64,000 bases of DNA, from NCBI GenBank assembly GCA_021399445.1, contig JAJTUQ010000002.1:5704001-5768000 (forward strand). The letters run 5' to 3'. Positions 1 through 12,299 of the stretch are shown here, one piece after another. The stretch's first letter is position 1; each line of letters begins with the position of its first letter. This DNA comes from Xylogone sp. PMI_703. Lineage: Eukaryota; Ascomycota; Leotiomycetes. The position numbers and the translations under genes were made by a program. The notes below the pieces were generated by a model. That model did no database searches. It had not been told where the DNA came from and saw only the letters and a list, made by a program, of their open reading frames with translations.

Positions 1-211
1 GTAACTCATCCTTGGCGGCTTGTTCTCCACAGAACTGGATCTTTTTGTAGCCAGCCTTGCTCTTGCCTGTTCCTTCCATTAAGTGTTTGAATGTAACCTC
101 TTCGTCATCTGCTCCCCAAGTATGAGAAAGTATAGCATACGGTGGAACCATATTGCCAGTAATTTCGATCATGTTGAACTCTCCATTTTCCTTGCGTTTC
201 AAGAGACGCAT
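1..211 (-). CDS. HET-domain protein, N-terminal fragment (runs off left edge)
   Basis: The minus strand opens with ATG at 211 and stays open to the window edge (70 codons). The protein starts MRLLKRKENGEF, continues with PPYAILSHTWGADDEEVTF and then KAGYKKIQFCGEQAAKD. PYAILSHTWG followed by a Lys-rich segment and C.EQA is the standard opening of fungal HET (heterokaryon incompatibility, PF06985) proteins. These are cytosolic allorecognition or cell-death regulators. No stop or frame break is seen in the visible part, so it may be intact beyond the edge, but the rest of the HET domain is not in view. Confidence 0.85.
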   Translation of the reverse strand, partial: MRLLKRKENGEFNMIEITGNMVPPYAILSHTWGADDEEVTFKHLMEGTGKSKAGYKKIQFCGEQAAKDEL

Positions 212-3200
212 TTTTATAATTAAATTTTCGTAGAGCTCTAGGGAAGAAGATCGTCAGGATATATATGAGCACAATTAAATTTTCTTTTCTTGTTTAATTA
301 CCAAAAAAATACGATTTTATTTGCTAGTAGATTATTTATAGAAGTATGGGTTTCGTTTAGGCGGCTGTGCATGGGGGCTGAGCTTCAACAGCAGGACTTC
401 GGATCACTAATACCATAATCTGTTCACCGTTTTGTATTTACTCTGGTGAAACATCATCAATCTAATTAAACTTCCTTCGGGCATTCATGCTAGTGATACC
501 GAAATGTTTATTTTGTAAAATCGGTTGCACCTTAAGATTAAGATGAGATAACGTAGAGACTAAGAATAAAGGTTATACATAAAATAATAAATTTTCGGGC
601 TGTAAGTTACTAAGTGTTAGACGGAAGGAGGGGGAGGCTAGACAAAGCAATTGCAATAGGATTATAGAAATTCTGATTTTTACGTTTTAAAGAAGAGTAT
701 TAAATGCCTAACATTAATCTTGAAGTTTAAAGGGTTATTAAACTTATGATGAAATTATCATCTTTGCTCGTCTGGGTCAACGTTACTTGTACTGCGAGGA
801 TGCAGAACCCGAATTGGCGGTTTACCCCACTACTGCCAGTAGTCCCTATTTACTTTGTACAGCCATTCTAACATCCCATCACTCCTTCTTTCTTCTTCTT
901 TCTTATCTTGCCATAGCCTATGCGTTCCTATAAGCCGCATCACAAATAATATATTCGGATATCTTGTGGGACGTCAATAAAACAAAGATGTGTAGTACGT
1001 GGCATTCATCGAATGGTGGGAAGCATCTCTTCAATTCTGTAGAGCTTCCGCAATTGTCTCGGTGCATAAAATAGTGTGTCACCTCGTGGCTGGGATAGGG
1101 AGTTCCTAGTGGTCATGGCCGAGGCATGTTACGATAGTTTTCAAATTCGGGGTTGACTGAAACTGCGACAGATCCGCGTGTAATTGCATCTCAAACATGC
1201 TCTTTGTATCACTTTGAAGCGGCGTTGGGCTGGAGGGACTTAGCCTGTAAAAGCTTGTCTTGTGTATCTGTCCTTTTGCCGCCACAATTGGGGAGGATTG
1301 GTTGCTTATGGATAAGTTCCTGCAACAAGTCACAAGGCTCCGCAAGCGCCGAGTCTTAAGATTATCACGTAGCTGTGTGGAAACAACCTCTTTGGACACT
1401 GTCAAGCTGTGTGTATTTATCAGCGACCTATGCTTGAGGCCATTTGGCCGTCCAGTGTTGTGGGTCTGCTATACTTGACCCTTCCTTTGGCCGGACCTTG
1501 TAGGCAATCTGCCTTGCCTTTTACAAGGCTAATAACACTAACCAAGGAACGGCGAATGAGTCTTCTCAGCTTTGCGGCTTCGAGAAGGCTATGCTCCTTT
1601 CCTAGAAACAACTGGTCTATTTGGTAACTAATCTCCAATCCGTACAACCATTACTAGGCAGCCAAAAGAATATCCTTTTCTACCTTCGTAAATAGTTGGT
1701 CCATATTTATAATCTGGTGTGTTTCTTCCCTTATTGCATCATCTACCTTCTAAGTTGAACATTAGCTCTATTCCTCTTATCTCTTTTTAGTTGCGAGTTT
1801 ACAAGAGTTATAATAGAATAACTCACAGTTATTATTCTAAGGTCTTCACCTAAAAAGTAAATCAACGTACACTACACCTGGGAGATAATGTCGAAGAGCA
1901 GAAATGAAACAAAGAATGTTCGGAAATTGAGGTAATAACTTCTTCCATAATCCAGTCATATAAGATCAATGAGACAGCATAAATGATAAATCTCTGTTGC
2001 ATAGACCAGCGAGTCGTACTTCTGTGACTACTCCCGTAAGCAAATCGTTCTAATCGATTGTTCGAACAATTAGACGTCAACCACCAGCAAATCCTCGCGT
2101 GAACTGGTCCAACCAGGAAAACAGTGCTTTACCTGACCTGGTATCTAGACTGAAGTTTACGACGTACCACGTGCTATATGTCATAAACAACGATACCTGG
2201 GATAATACATCTTTGAGCTTACTAGAAAAATTCAGAATTACAATATTTTGGGATCACCCTGGAGATTCCACAATGATATTGCTATCAACAAATAACAAAA
2301 GTCAAAGTAGTATTATAAGGACACACTTGAATACGTGTCAGATCTAGAACAACAAATATATTAACTACATAGATAACAGGAAGAAAATTAGACAGACAAA
2401 TCTGTTCAATAAGGAAATAACACAAGATAATAATTCTGCAGACAAAGACTATAATATAGAGATTCCTTTTTTCCAAAAGCTAATTTGGAAAACATAGTTT
2501 ATATAAAACTTCGACAAAATTAGACATATATACTTGTTTTCTGGAACTGCTATAACTTTACTATCCGCCTTACTTATATTATTACATTACTATCTTTGGA
2601 TATGATCAGATTTCTCAAAAACCTTATGATTTTACTCAGTTTAGCTTACTACAAGGAAATTGGCTGGTATTCTACAGTAGATAAAGTGTGCTTAAGTTGA
2701 TAGTCAGCAGTTATACTCGCTAGTATTGCTGTTATGCCGTTGTTAGTAATAGCTGGCATTTGTGTTTTTATAGTTGGATAGTCTGTAGGATTTTTTGGAT
2801 TATTCACGTTATATTCAAAGGAAAGGACAAAGTATCAGTTTATGATCAAACTAGAAGAACGTTTCTTCAAGCTCAAGTTGTTTCATAATTAGATAACTTA
2901 ATATGATGTCATGTCTTTTCTTATCTTATATCGTAACTAAGACGTTTTATTTGTTTATTTAGTAATCTTTAACATTCAGCTAGATTAATCCGTTGATTTT
3001 GGATTTTGTAATTATGATAAGTTGTCGGTCTTTTCATTTATTATAGTCTTCGTATATCGTTTTTAATTATAGTTAAGGTAACAAAGTGTTCTCTTATAGC
3101 TTTTTACTATGGTAACTTCACATAAATGAAATGTTACTTATCACCTGAGTCATCTGAATTACAATAATATTATACTATAAAACAATTTCCTAAATGTATA

Positions 3201-3547
3201 TTATTAAAATCCGTCTTTTTTTCCTTATAACTACTATCATCAATGTCGTTATTGTTATATATATGTTCTAGCCTATTTATTTATTATTGACTTCACTTTT
3301 CTTCTTCTTTTAGGATTCTTATTGATCTTAGTATATATTTGCTTTTTTAAATATTATATACTGATTCAGATTAACTTATTACTTATATGACCATTAATTA
3401 ATTATAATTACTTCTTTCTAAACTTTAAAAATATAAATAGAGTATATTGTTTAATATTAGTGGTTCAGGTTTAGGCTTTCTCCAGGAAGATATTCTTAAT
3501 AACATTCTTACTAAGGTTTCCCCTTTTATATTATTTTATTTAGTATA
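212..3547. other. Gene-free stretch, increasingly AT-rich to the right
   Basis: I found no gene I can support here. Up to about 2.3 kb the base composition is ordinary and the open frames are short and unlike any family I know. From about 2.35 kb the sequence becomes strongly AT-rich with dense stops in all frames. This matches the composition of the RIP-affected element that follows, so it is probably older mutated repeat DNA into which that element inserted. No terminal repeat was identified in it. Confidence 0.6.
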
Positions 3548-3552
3548 CCTTT

Positions 3553-3786
3553 TGTTAAGGGATAAGCATCCCGGGGTAGTCAACAGCGAATCACAGGCAA
3601 GACAAAAGGTATACACAGGTGTCTCTCATACATTCCACAGACTAAATCTTGTCCCTTACATCATTAAGCTTAAACTCTACTTTATACTATACAATAATCA
3701 CATGAATATCCTAGGCAAGGTCCTTTCGCTGGGGCTGTATTCCCCCCTGGTGAGCATAATACCTCCTTTATACCTAACCTTTAACA
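3553..3786 (-). repeat. 3' LTR of the Gypsy element
   Basis: This 234 bp direct repeat has its partner at 12061-12294. It begins TGTTAAGG and ends CCTTTAACA, giving short terminal inverted repeats. Compared by eye with its partner it shows about 30 differences, all transitions and no indels. In about 25 of them this copy carries A or T where the partner carries G or C, so this copy took most of the mutations. The outer flank is CCTTT (3548-3552), half of the target-site duplication. Confidence 0.93.
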
Positions 3787-3801
3787 TTTATCCCCCCTCC
3801 C
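3787..3801 (-). other. Polypurine tract of the Gypsy element
   Basis: On the minus strand this reads GGGAGGGGGGATAAA and ends exactly at the first base of the 3' LTR. A purine run in this position primes plus-strand DNA synthesis in LTR retroelements. It independently supports the minus-strand orientation of the element. Confidence 0.8.
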
Positions 3802-5595
3802 TAAGACTCTTATCCTCAAAAGCCAGACATAAAAACTTCATATTCAATTCCTTTGTATAACATATAGTTCTATGATATAACACTGCAGAAGTAATACATA
3901 TAAACTTCAACTAATAACCTTTATCCTTCTTTCTCTGATGAAATTCTAGCCACAACGTCCTTTTATGTCTTCTGGTTGTCCTACAAGGACCAGGCCACTA
4001 ATACGTTAATAACATACAGCTTAACCATTACCCTTTGTTCTTATACATAAAGGTAAACTTCCTTCACATATACTAAGACAATAGATTTCTTGATTTAGAC
4101 AATAACCTTATAGCACAATATACACTTTGTTATTATTCTAGATCAACAGATTAAAAAATTCAATAATTACTTTTCGTGATCTGGCTAACCTTAATAATTC
4201 ACTAATTATACATACCAAATCACTGGCTACTTAACTTGCCTATAAATACTTCTGATTCTTTCTTTTTTCTCCTTTTTCCACTTTGTCCTTAATATCTTTA
4301 CTTATAACAAAAATAAATATTCCCCCTTCTTTTTATAATCTCCCCCTTACTTTTCTATAATATTAAATACTATATTTATTCCTTTTCGAGTTATTTCTCT
4401 TACTTCTTTTTCGAATTATCAATAATCTGGTAAATTTTTACTTTTCATTTCTTCTTTGAACTACTATCGAACTTTCCTGACTTTCTTTGCCTGGTTTAAC
4501 TTTAATTCTAAGACTTTTCATCCTATGGATATTTCTCCTTTTTCAGCTTTAACTTTACGTTAATATGTCAGTAATATAATAATTATCTTTTTTACTTTAA
4601 GAGATCTTGGGCTAGTCACTGTTCCCCTTTTGTACCCATATTGTCTCAAATGTACCAAACATTTAGCTAAAACTCCTAGCCTAATTTGTAAAAAGATCAT
4701 TAAGTCTACTAAATATAAAGCCTGTACCACAAAACACAAAGACTATCCCTGTATCCTTAGAAAGTTTTATGTATATATAAATACATTAATAACCTTCTCT
4801 GATCATACTACTTGTTACCTTCGTCTTTAACCTGAGTTAAATATAAAGTAAACTTCTTTTACCAAGTATGTAGAATTGTTTATTAAGTATTATACTTAAT
4901 ATAATATTTAAGTATAAACTTTAAAAGATATTACAATTATCAAACACTCCTTGGATAAACTTATTCGTTCTATTAAGACTTTTATTAATATATATTATAT
5001 GATTATAAGTTTATTTGTCCTATGTATCCCTTTCTCTTAGTTAATATTCATAGAACTAAATAAATGATGATGATCTCTGGTTATTCTCCGAGGATAATAA
5101 TAATGAAGATGACCAAGTCTCTGTTCTTAAATATTGTTATACCAAGACTATATTAACTCCTCACGATAGATCTTCTTCTTCTTCTGTTCTGGATCCTTTG
5201 ATTATTGTTGTAAGTACGACTTTTACTAATCTTATGAGTACTCCTGCTAACACAGCAGGAGGCCCTGTCACCTCCAGTATACCCTCTGCTGTGTCTACGT
5301 CCAGTGCCTCCTCTCCTCTCCTGGGAGGTGATAACGACTCTGATCCTCTTGCTAATAGCTGGGGTTTCGCTAAGTCTTCGCTAGGTTTTTTACTAGGTTT
5401 TATCATAGTTCTATGCTAAGTCTTCTTGTTATGAGTTTTTGTAAGCTTTGTCTAAATAAATCTTATACATTTTCGCCCCCTTTTCGCTGGTGTTCTTGTG
5501 ACTTGTATAGATTTATTCTTTTTTTCCTTTAGTACCTTTTCATACTCTTGTTTATACTTCTTGAGTTCTTCTTGCATATGACACAGATAACTTAC

Positions 5596-5646
5596 TGATT
5601 CCTAAGTATCTTCTTCTGGTGAATATCCTTTTCATTTTACCAGGTA
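5596..5646 (-). pseudogene. Chromodomain remnant of the Gypsy polyprotein
   Basis: One minus-strand frame reads YLVK*KGYSPEEDT*ES. This matches the chromodomain consensus in which both stop positions are Trp. The codons are TGA and TAG, each one G-to-A step from TGG. In chromoviruses this domain follows the integrase and directs insertion to particular chromatin. Its place near the 3' end of the element fits that layout. The rest of the integrase to the right is too mutated to outline by eye. Confidence 0.85.
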
Positions 5647-6969
5647 AAACCTCCCTTTCTTTGTATCTTTATAGATTAATATAGATTTTATTTTATATTC
5701 TTCATCTTTATCAATGATTTCCTCTTTCGGAAACTCTAGTATGACACTAAGTCATATATAATATAATTCCAAGAATAATATATAAAATACTAGGTATACT
5801 TTTATGTTTGAGAATATCTTCACTTTATATACTAATTTATTACTTATTATTTTAGTGATTTCTAACAATCCTAAATACTTATCTAATAACTTCTTGTTTA
5901 ATCTTCATTGTCACAAGTTCTTCATGAATATTATAACTTACTGACTTACTTTGAATATTATAAGTTTTCGTTTTTTGTCATAATACTTTTTCTGTGTCTC
6001 AGTAACGTTATACCATTATTCTATCATTACCTTCTTTTCTTTTTTTAGTATTTTTATTCTTTCATGTACAACTACTACTTTCCCCTTTAAAATATTATCC
6101 TTGATGTCAAACTGGATTTATGGGTCAAACCCATAAAGAGCCTTGAACAAGATTAATTATATTAAACTATAAATATTATTATTATATATGAACTCTATAA
6201 GTATTAACTTCAAGGCCTAATTATCTTATTTGTACGAACAAAATACCCAGAGATAATGTTCTAAAGTCTGGTTTTATACTTCTGTTTATCTGTCAGTTTA
6301 CAAGTGAAATGCCATCAAGAGCTATCTTTGTATTTATAAATAAAAGTATACAAAAGCCCAGAATTTGTTAGTAAACTGTAGTCCCTTATCAGAGATTATA
6401 TTTTCTAGTATTCCAAAATCCTTAATAATATACTAAATAAATAAGTCTACTAGTTAAGGAGCTATAATCATTTTCCAACATAATATATATTGTATTATTT
6501 TCAAGTACTTATTGATAATAACATAATATATATCATAAACATTATTATTTTACTTACTAAAGGGTAAATTTATGATAAAATCTATAATAATTTCTTTTTA
6601 TAGTACTGTAAGTTGTAAGAAGGATATTAATATTTTATATAATATATAATACCTCATCTTCGTTCTTTAGTATATAATATAAGTATAAATCTAAGACTTT
6701 ATATCTTTGTTAATACTTGTCCAGAAGTACTTCCTCTAGATCAACTATAATGTTTTATTGAATTCTAAATATTTTATTATTAAAGCATTATAATATATAA
6801 TCATTATTTCTGCCTTAATAACCTTATTATCAAGAATATAAATCTTTCCTCTGTATCTGAGAAGACTAATCTAATCTATTCTCCAAAGTTACTCTTTACT
6901 TTTAACTTATCATTATTCTTGGCTTATTATTTCTTTAATTATTTATTTGTCTAAGTCTTGGTTTTTGGT

Positions 6970-7200
6970 CTTATTGTAGAAGCGATAGTGTGAGCGTAAC
7001 AATAACGCTGGCTAGAGCATACAGGAATAGAGCTTATGCGACGGGATCACGCAGAACCATATAAACAACAAGTACACAAGGCAAACGAACGAACCACTCC
7101 CTTGGTTGAGTATGAAAAGGTTGTTGGTTTACTATCCGGGGCTTGCCATCAATATATGCTGGCTCGGCTTGGCATAACTATTACTAATACATGACGGGTT
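6970..7200. repeat. Non-AT-rich island inside the dead Gypsy element
   Basis: About 200 bp with ordinary base composition interrupts the very AT-rich coding part of the element. It is likely a later insertion such as a short transposon or another solo LTR. I looked for TG...CA ends with a flanking duplication and found only ambiguous possibilities (for example TTAT near 6971-6974 and 7212-7215), so the boundaries are approximate and the class is unknown. Confidence 0.45.
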
Positions 7201-8914
7201 TCCCTACCACATTATCCGAAGTCTTTACCTCATTATTCATAATCTTTACGTTAGATTTTTTGAAGTTCTTCTCCTTACCCTTTCTTGTAACGTTTTGGTC
7301 CTCAAGGATTAATTTACCCTGAGGCTTACTTTATTTATAATATCTCAAATCTCTCTTGATAACTTTAGTAGTGTTTTTCTTTCTTTAGATAAGTTTTTAT
7401 CGTTGACCTTGTACAAAAACATCTTTTTGTTAAAACTCACAAATTAGATTAGTTATTAAGTTTGTTGATATACTATATACTATTTCAAGTACTCTGACTA
7501 GACAGATCTATGTTTGTAAGATAAGGTGTTTATAACTATTAATTTTAACGACAAGCTTAAACTTTCCCTAAGCTATATTATACTTAGTTACAGTTTTAGT
7601 GTTTTATATAGCCTGATCTACACTTACTTATATATATACTAGCCCTGGTTTATACCCAGACCCAGAGTATTTATCTCCTTAGTATTTCGCCACTTCCTCA
7701 CTGTTATAACTTTATGTAATAATAAGAGTAAAGTCTTCTTGAACTTCTCTGCTTGTCAGCCTTTTCTCGGCTTCATCGTCACCTCATTAAGTCAACTCTA
7801 ACTTATAACCCTTCTAAATCTAGCCCTCATAACCCTTCTCTCAAGTTTCTCTACTCGTCAGCTTTTCTTGGCCATCATAATCATTTTTTTGGGTTAACTT
7901 CAGTATATAACATTTTTGTGCTTAGTCATTACTCAACTATTCACTTTCATTATTCTAAACATTACTCCTTGGACTCAGGTTCAGTATCCTCATGTTGTCC
8001 TCAGGTCTTAACATTTCTTCGATCTTGATATATAAAACTTTTTTCAGTTTTTCTCTCAAATTTAACATTAAATCCTTAATTACTTTATTTACTTTTAACT
8101 TGTAGTTTGAGCACTTTAATAGTACATTAACAAGATTACTCTTTCCTGACCAGTGTTTAATCTTAAAGTCATATTCAGTTAATTTCTGAATTTATTATAC
8201 TTATCTTTTATTAAATTTCTCTTTATCCATAAAGTACTTTAAGTTATTATAATCAATTTTGATTATAACTGTCACAGAGGTATAAACTAAGTAGTATTTT
8301 TATTACTTTAATATAATTACAATAACTAACATCTCCTAGTTAAATATCTTATATACTTATTGTACAAAGTCTAACTTCTTCGAATAAAATATAACAAAGT
8401 ATTATCAGGACTGTTTTTCTTTTTTAACTAACTAGGATAACACTCTTCTTATAACATAGTTAAATATATCAGTCTCCAGTATGACTAGTCACTTTAGTAC
8501 ATAATATGTTAATATAAGTATTGTCATGAACACTTTCTTGAGCTCCTCGAACATACCTTTTGCCTTCTCATCAAATTTGAGTAGCCCTGTTTTCTTTCTC
8601 TTTTTCATACCCTTCAGGAGATTGGTTAAAGGTACAGTAATCTTTGAATAATTCTGAATAAATTTTTGGTAAAAGTTTGTAAATTCTAAAAATACCTAAA
8701 TGTCTTTATACAATATCAAGGTTAACTAATCTATGATTATAATTATATAATTCTTCTTTATTAACACATTATCTGGAGAGATAATATATCCTAAAAATTT
8801 AACTTGTTAGACATAAAACTTATATTTAACCAGATTAATATATAGATTATATTGTTATAATTGTTCAAAGACTTGTTATATATGTTGTACATATATCTCT
8901 TTATCTTTTAATAA

Positions 8915-8944
8915 GATCAGGATATTGTTAAAGTAAATGATGTA
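8915..8944 (-). pseudogene. Reverse transcriptase catalytic motif, inactivated
   Basis: The minus strand reads YIIYFNNILI, corresponding to the Gypsy reverse transcriptase motif (Y/F)xDDILI. Both catalytic aspartates are encoded as asparagine (AAC, AAT), that is GAC/GAT with G-to-A changes. This motif lies downstream, on the minus strand, of the fragment at 9140-9256, as it should. Confidence 0.85.
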
Positions 8945-9139
8945 TATTTTATTTATTAAGCTTATTAATACTTTATTAATATATTATTAAAATATTGTTA
9001 ATATGTTACATAAACCAAAAGGTATTATATAGTATTTATAATAACTATACCTAGTCCGGAAAATTATTTTTTACTTATTGTCTGGGCAAATGTAAATATA
9101 ATGATATATATTTTTTAGGTTAAGCTTTGTATAGATTTT

Positions 9140-9256
9140 GGCTCTTCTTAATATGTTTAACGTCTCGGAGATCAAGGGTAATAATATTTTATTCTTGATA
9201 ATAATCTTGTTTAATCTTCAGTAATTGACACAAAGTTATAATTTTCCGTCTTTCTT
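9140..9256 (-). pseudogene. Reverse transcriptase palm fragment, inactivated
   Basis: Read on the minus strand, the frame gives KKDGKL*LCVNY*RLNKI and continues with LLPLISETLNILRRA and then AKIYTKLNLKNIYH. These match the Gypsy reverse transcriptase blocks KKDGxLRLCVDYRxLN, PLPLI.E.LD.L and ARxFTKLDLRNAYH. The first catalytic Asp (KLDL) is Asn here and former Arg codons are stops. All visible changes are C:G to T:A. Confidence 0.88.
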
Positions 9257-9399
9257 CAGGGCGAACATCATTAATATTCTCGTTAAATTAAAGAATTACT
9301 TAATTTATCTTTTTTTTAATATATTATAAAAGTATTCCCTTAAGACTTCTATTTCCTTTTTAGTCAGTAAGTATACCAGTTTCTATGACAACATCTTAC

Positions 9400-9753
9400 T
9401 GTTACGAACCTAAGTCTCTTCTCAGGTCCTATAGGGTATATAGGTATATACTAGGGTCGTAAAGGGGTTGGTGAGAGCTCGGGGATCAGTGCAATACAGT
9501 ATATGATCGTAACTACAATTGTATGGGTAACAATCTGTATTGTAAGTTGAGCACGAGGCTCCTATCTAAGTAACTATCTGGTTTATATAGACTATGAATT
9601 ACCTTGGATCATCTGGATCCTTTGGATCATCGCAATGATCCCAATGATCCCAATGATCCATGTCACGTGACCTTAGTCCCTACGTCAGGTTCTCTGTGCA
9701 GTGTTTCACCTGCCGAGCCTCAGGCCTTCAGTAGTCCTAGCTGGTTCGTGACA
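9400..9753. mobile_element. Solo LTR nested in the Gypsy element, 354 bp
   Basis: The segment starts TGTTACGAACC and ends GGTTCGTGACA, so the ends form a near-perfect 11 bp inverted repeat. It is flanked on both sides by CTTAC (9395-9399 and 9754-9758), a 5 bp target duplication. The interior lacks coding potential and has ordinary base composition, unlike the AT-rich surroundings. It contains a cluster of GGATC/GATCC-type units around 9606-9660. This is the expected product of LTR-LTR recombination of a second, unrelated LTR element that inserted after the host element existed. Confidence 0.92.
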
Positions 9754-11345
9754 CTTACTTTCTTTGAGTTTAATCATATGTTACAATCCGTCAAAGCTTA
9801 ATACTTTACTTACTTTCTCTTCGTTAAATATATTTATAAACTCTTGGTAATCAAGAATTATATAATTTATTCAATGTCTTAATACTTTTATACATTTTAC
9901 ATAAGTAGTTCTTATTCACTTTTGCTGTCTTTCCCCTGTTACTTCGATAATATTTTGATTAAGTAATATCACTTCCCTTTCTCTGTCTTTGGTAAATTAA
10001 AAGAAGGCTCTATATAAAGGGGTGTCTTTCTCCTTCTTTAGTATTTGGGCAAACTTAGATATTAAGTATATTATATACTTTTCCATCTTTAAGTAATATT
10101 ATTATACCTTTTTGTATTATCCAATCAATGAGTCTACACTGATAAGCCATAAGTATCTTAGTATAAGATTATATTCATCTGTTATGATGTTAATAAACCA
10201 ATACCTTGACAGCCTAGTTTCTCTTTTGTTGTTCATCACTTTCGTAAAAAAAGTATATGCCTTGTACACATAAATCTTTGTGTTATTAATTAAGTAGAGG
10301 CCTAGGAGTTTTATACCATCATTTTCTTATTTATATTCTTACATAAGAAATAATAAGATAATATTTTTTTGTACTTCATTATTAATTAATATTATATTTA
10401 TTTTTTATTTCCTCTCTTTATCTTAGATCTAGATTAGTATTTTTATACATAAACACTTTAACTTATTTACTTTAACGAAGAAGATTTACCTTGTTTTCTC
10501 CTCATTGTTTTTGAGTATAATTAACATAAGTTAAGTACTTAGAACTTGTCACAAGACTTTATGTCTTTTTGTAGTCTAGTCCAGAAAAGTTAAAGTAATT
10601 AAGTCTTCTGGATATTACTGTTTCCCTGGCCTATAAGTATCATTACTTTTGCCCCTTTGTTGTCTTGGTTTAAATATAATATTAAATAATACTTTGTTTA
10701 TTTACAAAAATAACATTAAATGTTTAGTCTAATCATTGTATTATTATTGTTCTTATTTCAATAATCTTTTATATAATAACTTGGTTTTTCATATTTATAG
10801 CAAATAATAACTTTTCATGATTTGAGTAATATAAAGTTCATTGTTATTATTAATGTTGCCCTGTTCTAGTCAGATTTTGGCTTATAAGAGATTTTGGTCA
10901 CTTGTTTAAAAGAATTATTTTGTTACTTCTTCTTATATTCTTAGCTTTTCTGATTATATATTAATATTAAACTATTTTTACTTTGGGACAATTTATTTTT
11001 TTAGTTTTTGTCATTAAGCTTAATTCATTTTATTATTATTATTAACTTATTATATATAATTAAAAGTTAATTATATCTTATAACTTTCTCCCTCAGCTTT
11101 GAGGTCAGTTTTACGAGGAAAATCTTTATTCTAACCTCGTTGCCCAGGTCTAAGAACTAAACTTTGATAATATTTAAGTATTCCACGAAGAAATGTACAG
11201 ATTAAGTCTTCTTCATTTATGTCTCGTCATATTATACTCAAAGCTTGATCTTTCTGTTATCTTTATTCCTTAAGGATATTAACAAAAGTCTTTTGAATAC
11301 TTCTTATGATCATGTCTCCTTGCCTTTAATGTCCTTTGCTTACTG

Positions 11346-12017
11346 TCATCTTGCCCTCAGCTTGTTGTAGAATAATAACACTGTATAAAGTATCTTGTCC
11401 TTATCATTATCCTCGTAAAACTCTAGAAATGTTTTGAACTCGAAGTCATAAACGTGCAAGAAGTCATTAAACTGTTTAATCGTTTTCTTCTTGTATGGTT
11501 CAGGCCTTGAAGGGCATACATATTTTACGTTCTTGACAATAGTCATAATAGTTTATTACTGGTCCGTACTTTGTACACTGCCATATCGCTGGGGTTCTGC
11601 CTCTGGTGACCTGCTTGAGGTTCTGTCGTTCACTTCCCGCGTCACTAAGAGCGTCTTATTATATTAGTATAACTTTTCTCTCTTTTGCGTCAATTCCTCA
11701 ATCTGTCTGTCCAATTCCTCAATTTCATGTTACTCCTCATCTTTCTGCTCGTTGTATCTCTCCAGCTCCTCCGTTTCTCGTCGTAATACCTTTATGATAT
11801 ACCTTCTTATGTCTAACACATCTCGTGCCTTTGTCGTGTCGCTAGGGTTAGCCTCTGAGGGTACTTTACTAATGACCGTTATTGTGGCTTTCTGTATCGT
11901 TATCGCTGGCGTTATTCTACGAGTGTCCGTCTCTCTTACTATATGTACGGCACTGACTCGCTGTCTCCTCGAGGACTCGACGCCGTCAGTCGTGTTTCCT
12001 GAGTAACTGGTCACCAT
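11346..12017 (-). pseudogene. Gag-like remnant of the Gypsy element
   Basis: Two minus-strand open stretches lie just inside the 5' LTR. One (12017-11730) starts MVTSYSGNTTDGVESSRR and is charged with a Glu/Arg-rich end. The other (11546-11346) is rich in Lys, Asp and Phe. Their position right after the 5' LTR and their charged, low-complexity composition fit Gag. They are not in one frame and no zinc knuckle was seen, so this is a positional call. Confidence 0.55.
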
Positions 12018-12060
12018 TGTCTTACTATGACGGGCTGTCCCCGAAAAAAAAAATTTAGAA

Positions 12061-12294
12061 TGTTAGAGGATAAGCATCCCGGGGTGGTCGACAGTAAATC
12101 ACAGGCAAGACGAAGGGTGTGCACAGGTATCTCTCATATATTCCACAGACTAAATCTTGTCCCTTACATCGTTAAGCTTAAGCTCTACTTTATACTGTAC
12201 AATGGTCACGTGAATGTCCTAGGCGAGGTCCCTTCGCTGGGGCTGCATTCCCCCCTGGTGGGCGTAACACCCCCTTTACACCTGGCCCTTAACA
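12061..12294 (-). repeat. 5' LTR of the Gypsy element
   Basis: This 234 bp direct repeat is the partner of 3553-3786, starting TGTTAGAGG and ending CCCTTAACA, followed by the target duplication CCTTT (12295-12299). It is clearly less AT-rich than the internal region. I could not identify a tRNA primer binding site in the sequence just inside it, which is a C/G-poor run. Confidence 0.93.
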
Positions 12295-12299
12295 CCTTT

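Larger units (their letters stand above)
3553..12294 (-). mobile_element. RIP-degraded chromodomain Gypsy (chromovirus) LTR retrotransposon, 8742 bp
   Basis: The ends are defined by two 234 bp direct repeats (3553-3786 and 12061-12294). Both start TGTTA and end TTAACA, and they are flanked by the 5 bp duplication CCTTT at 3548-3552 and 12295-12299. A purine-rich tract abuts the left LTR on the minus strand, so the element reads right to left. Gag-like frames lie at 11346-12017, reverse transcriptase remnants at about 8.9-9.26 kb and a chromodomain at about 5.6 kb, the normal order for a chromovirus. The coding part is extremely AT-rich and full of stops, many at former Trp codons (TGG to TAG or TGA), which is the RIP signature. 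No usable gag-pol frame remains. A younger solo LTR sits inside it at 9400-9753. Confidence 0.93.

Noticed and set aside
3447..3860. 137-codon plus-strand frame across the left LTR
   Set aside because: It spans the LTR border and the partner LTR carries a different frame, so it is not a gene.
5161..5419. Overlapping open frames on both strands inside the dead element
   Set aside because: They lie in the decayed polyprotein region. One may be a less mutated part of integrase or a linker, but no motif supports it.
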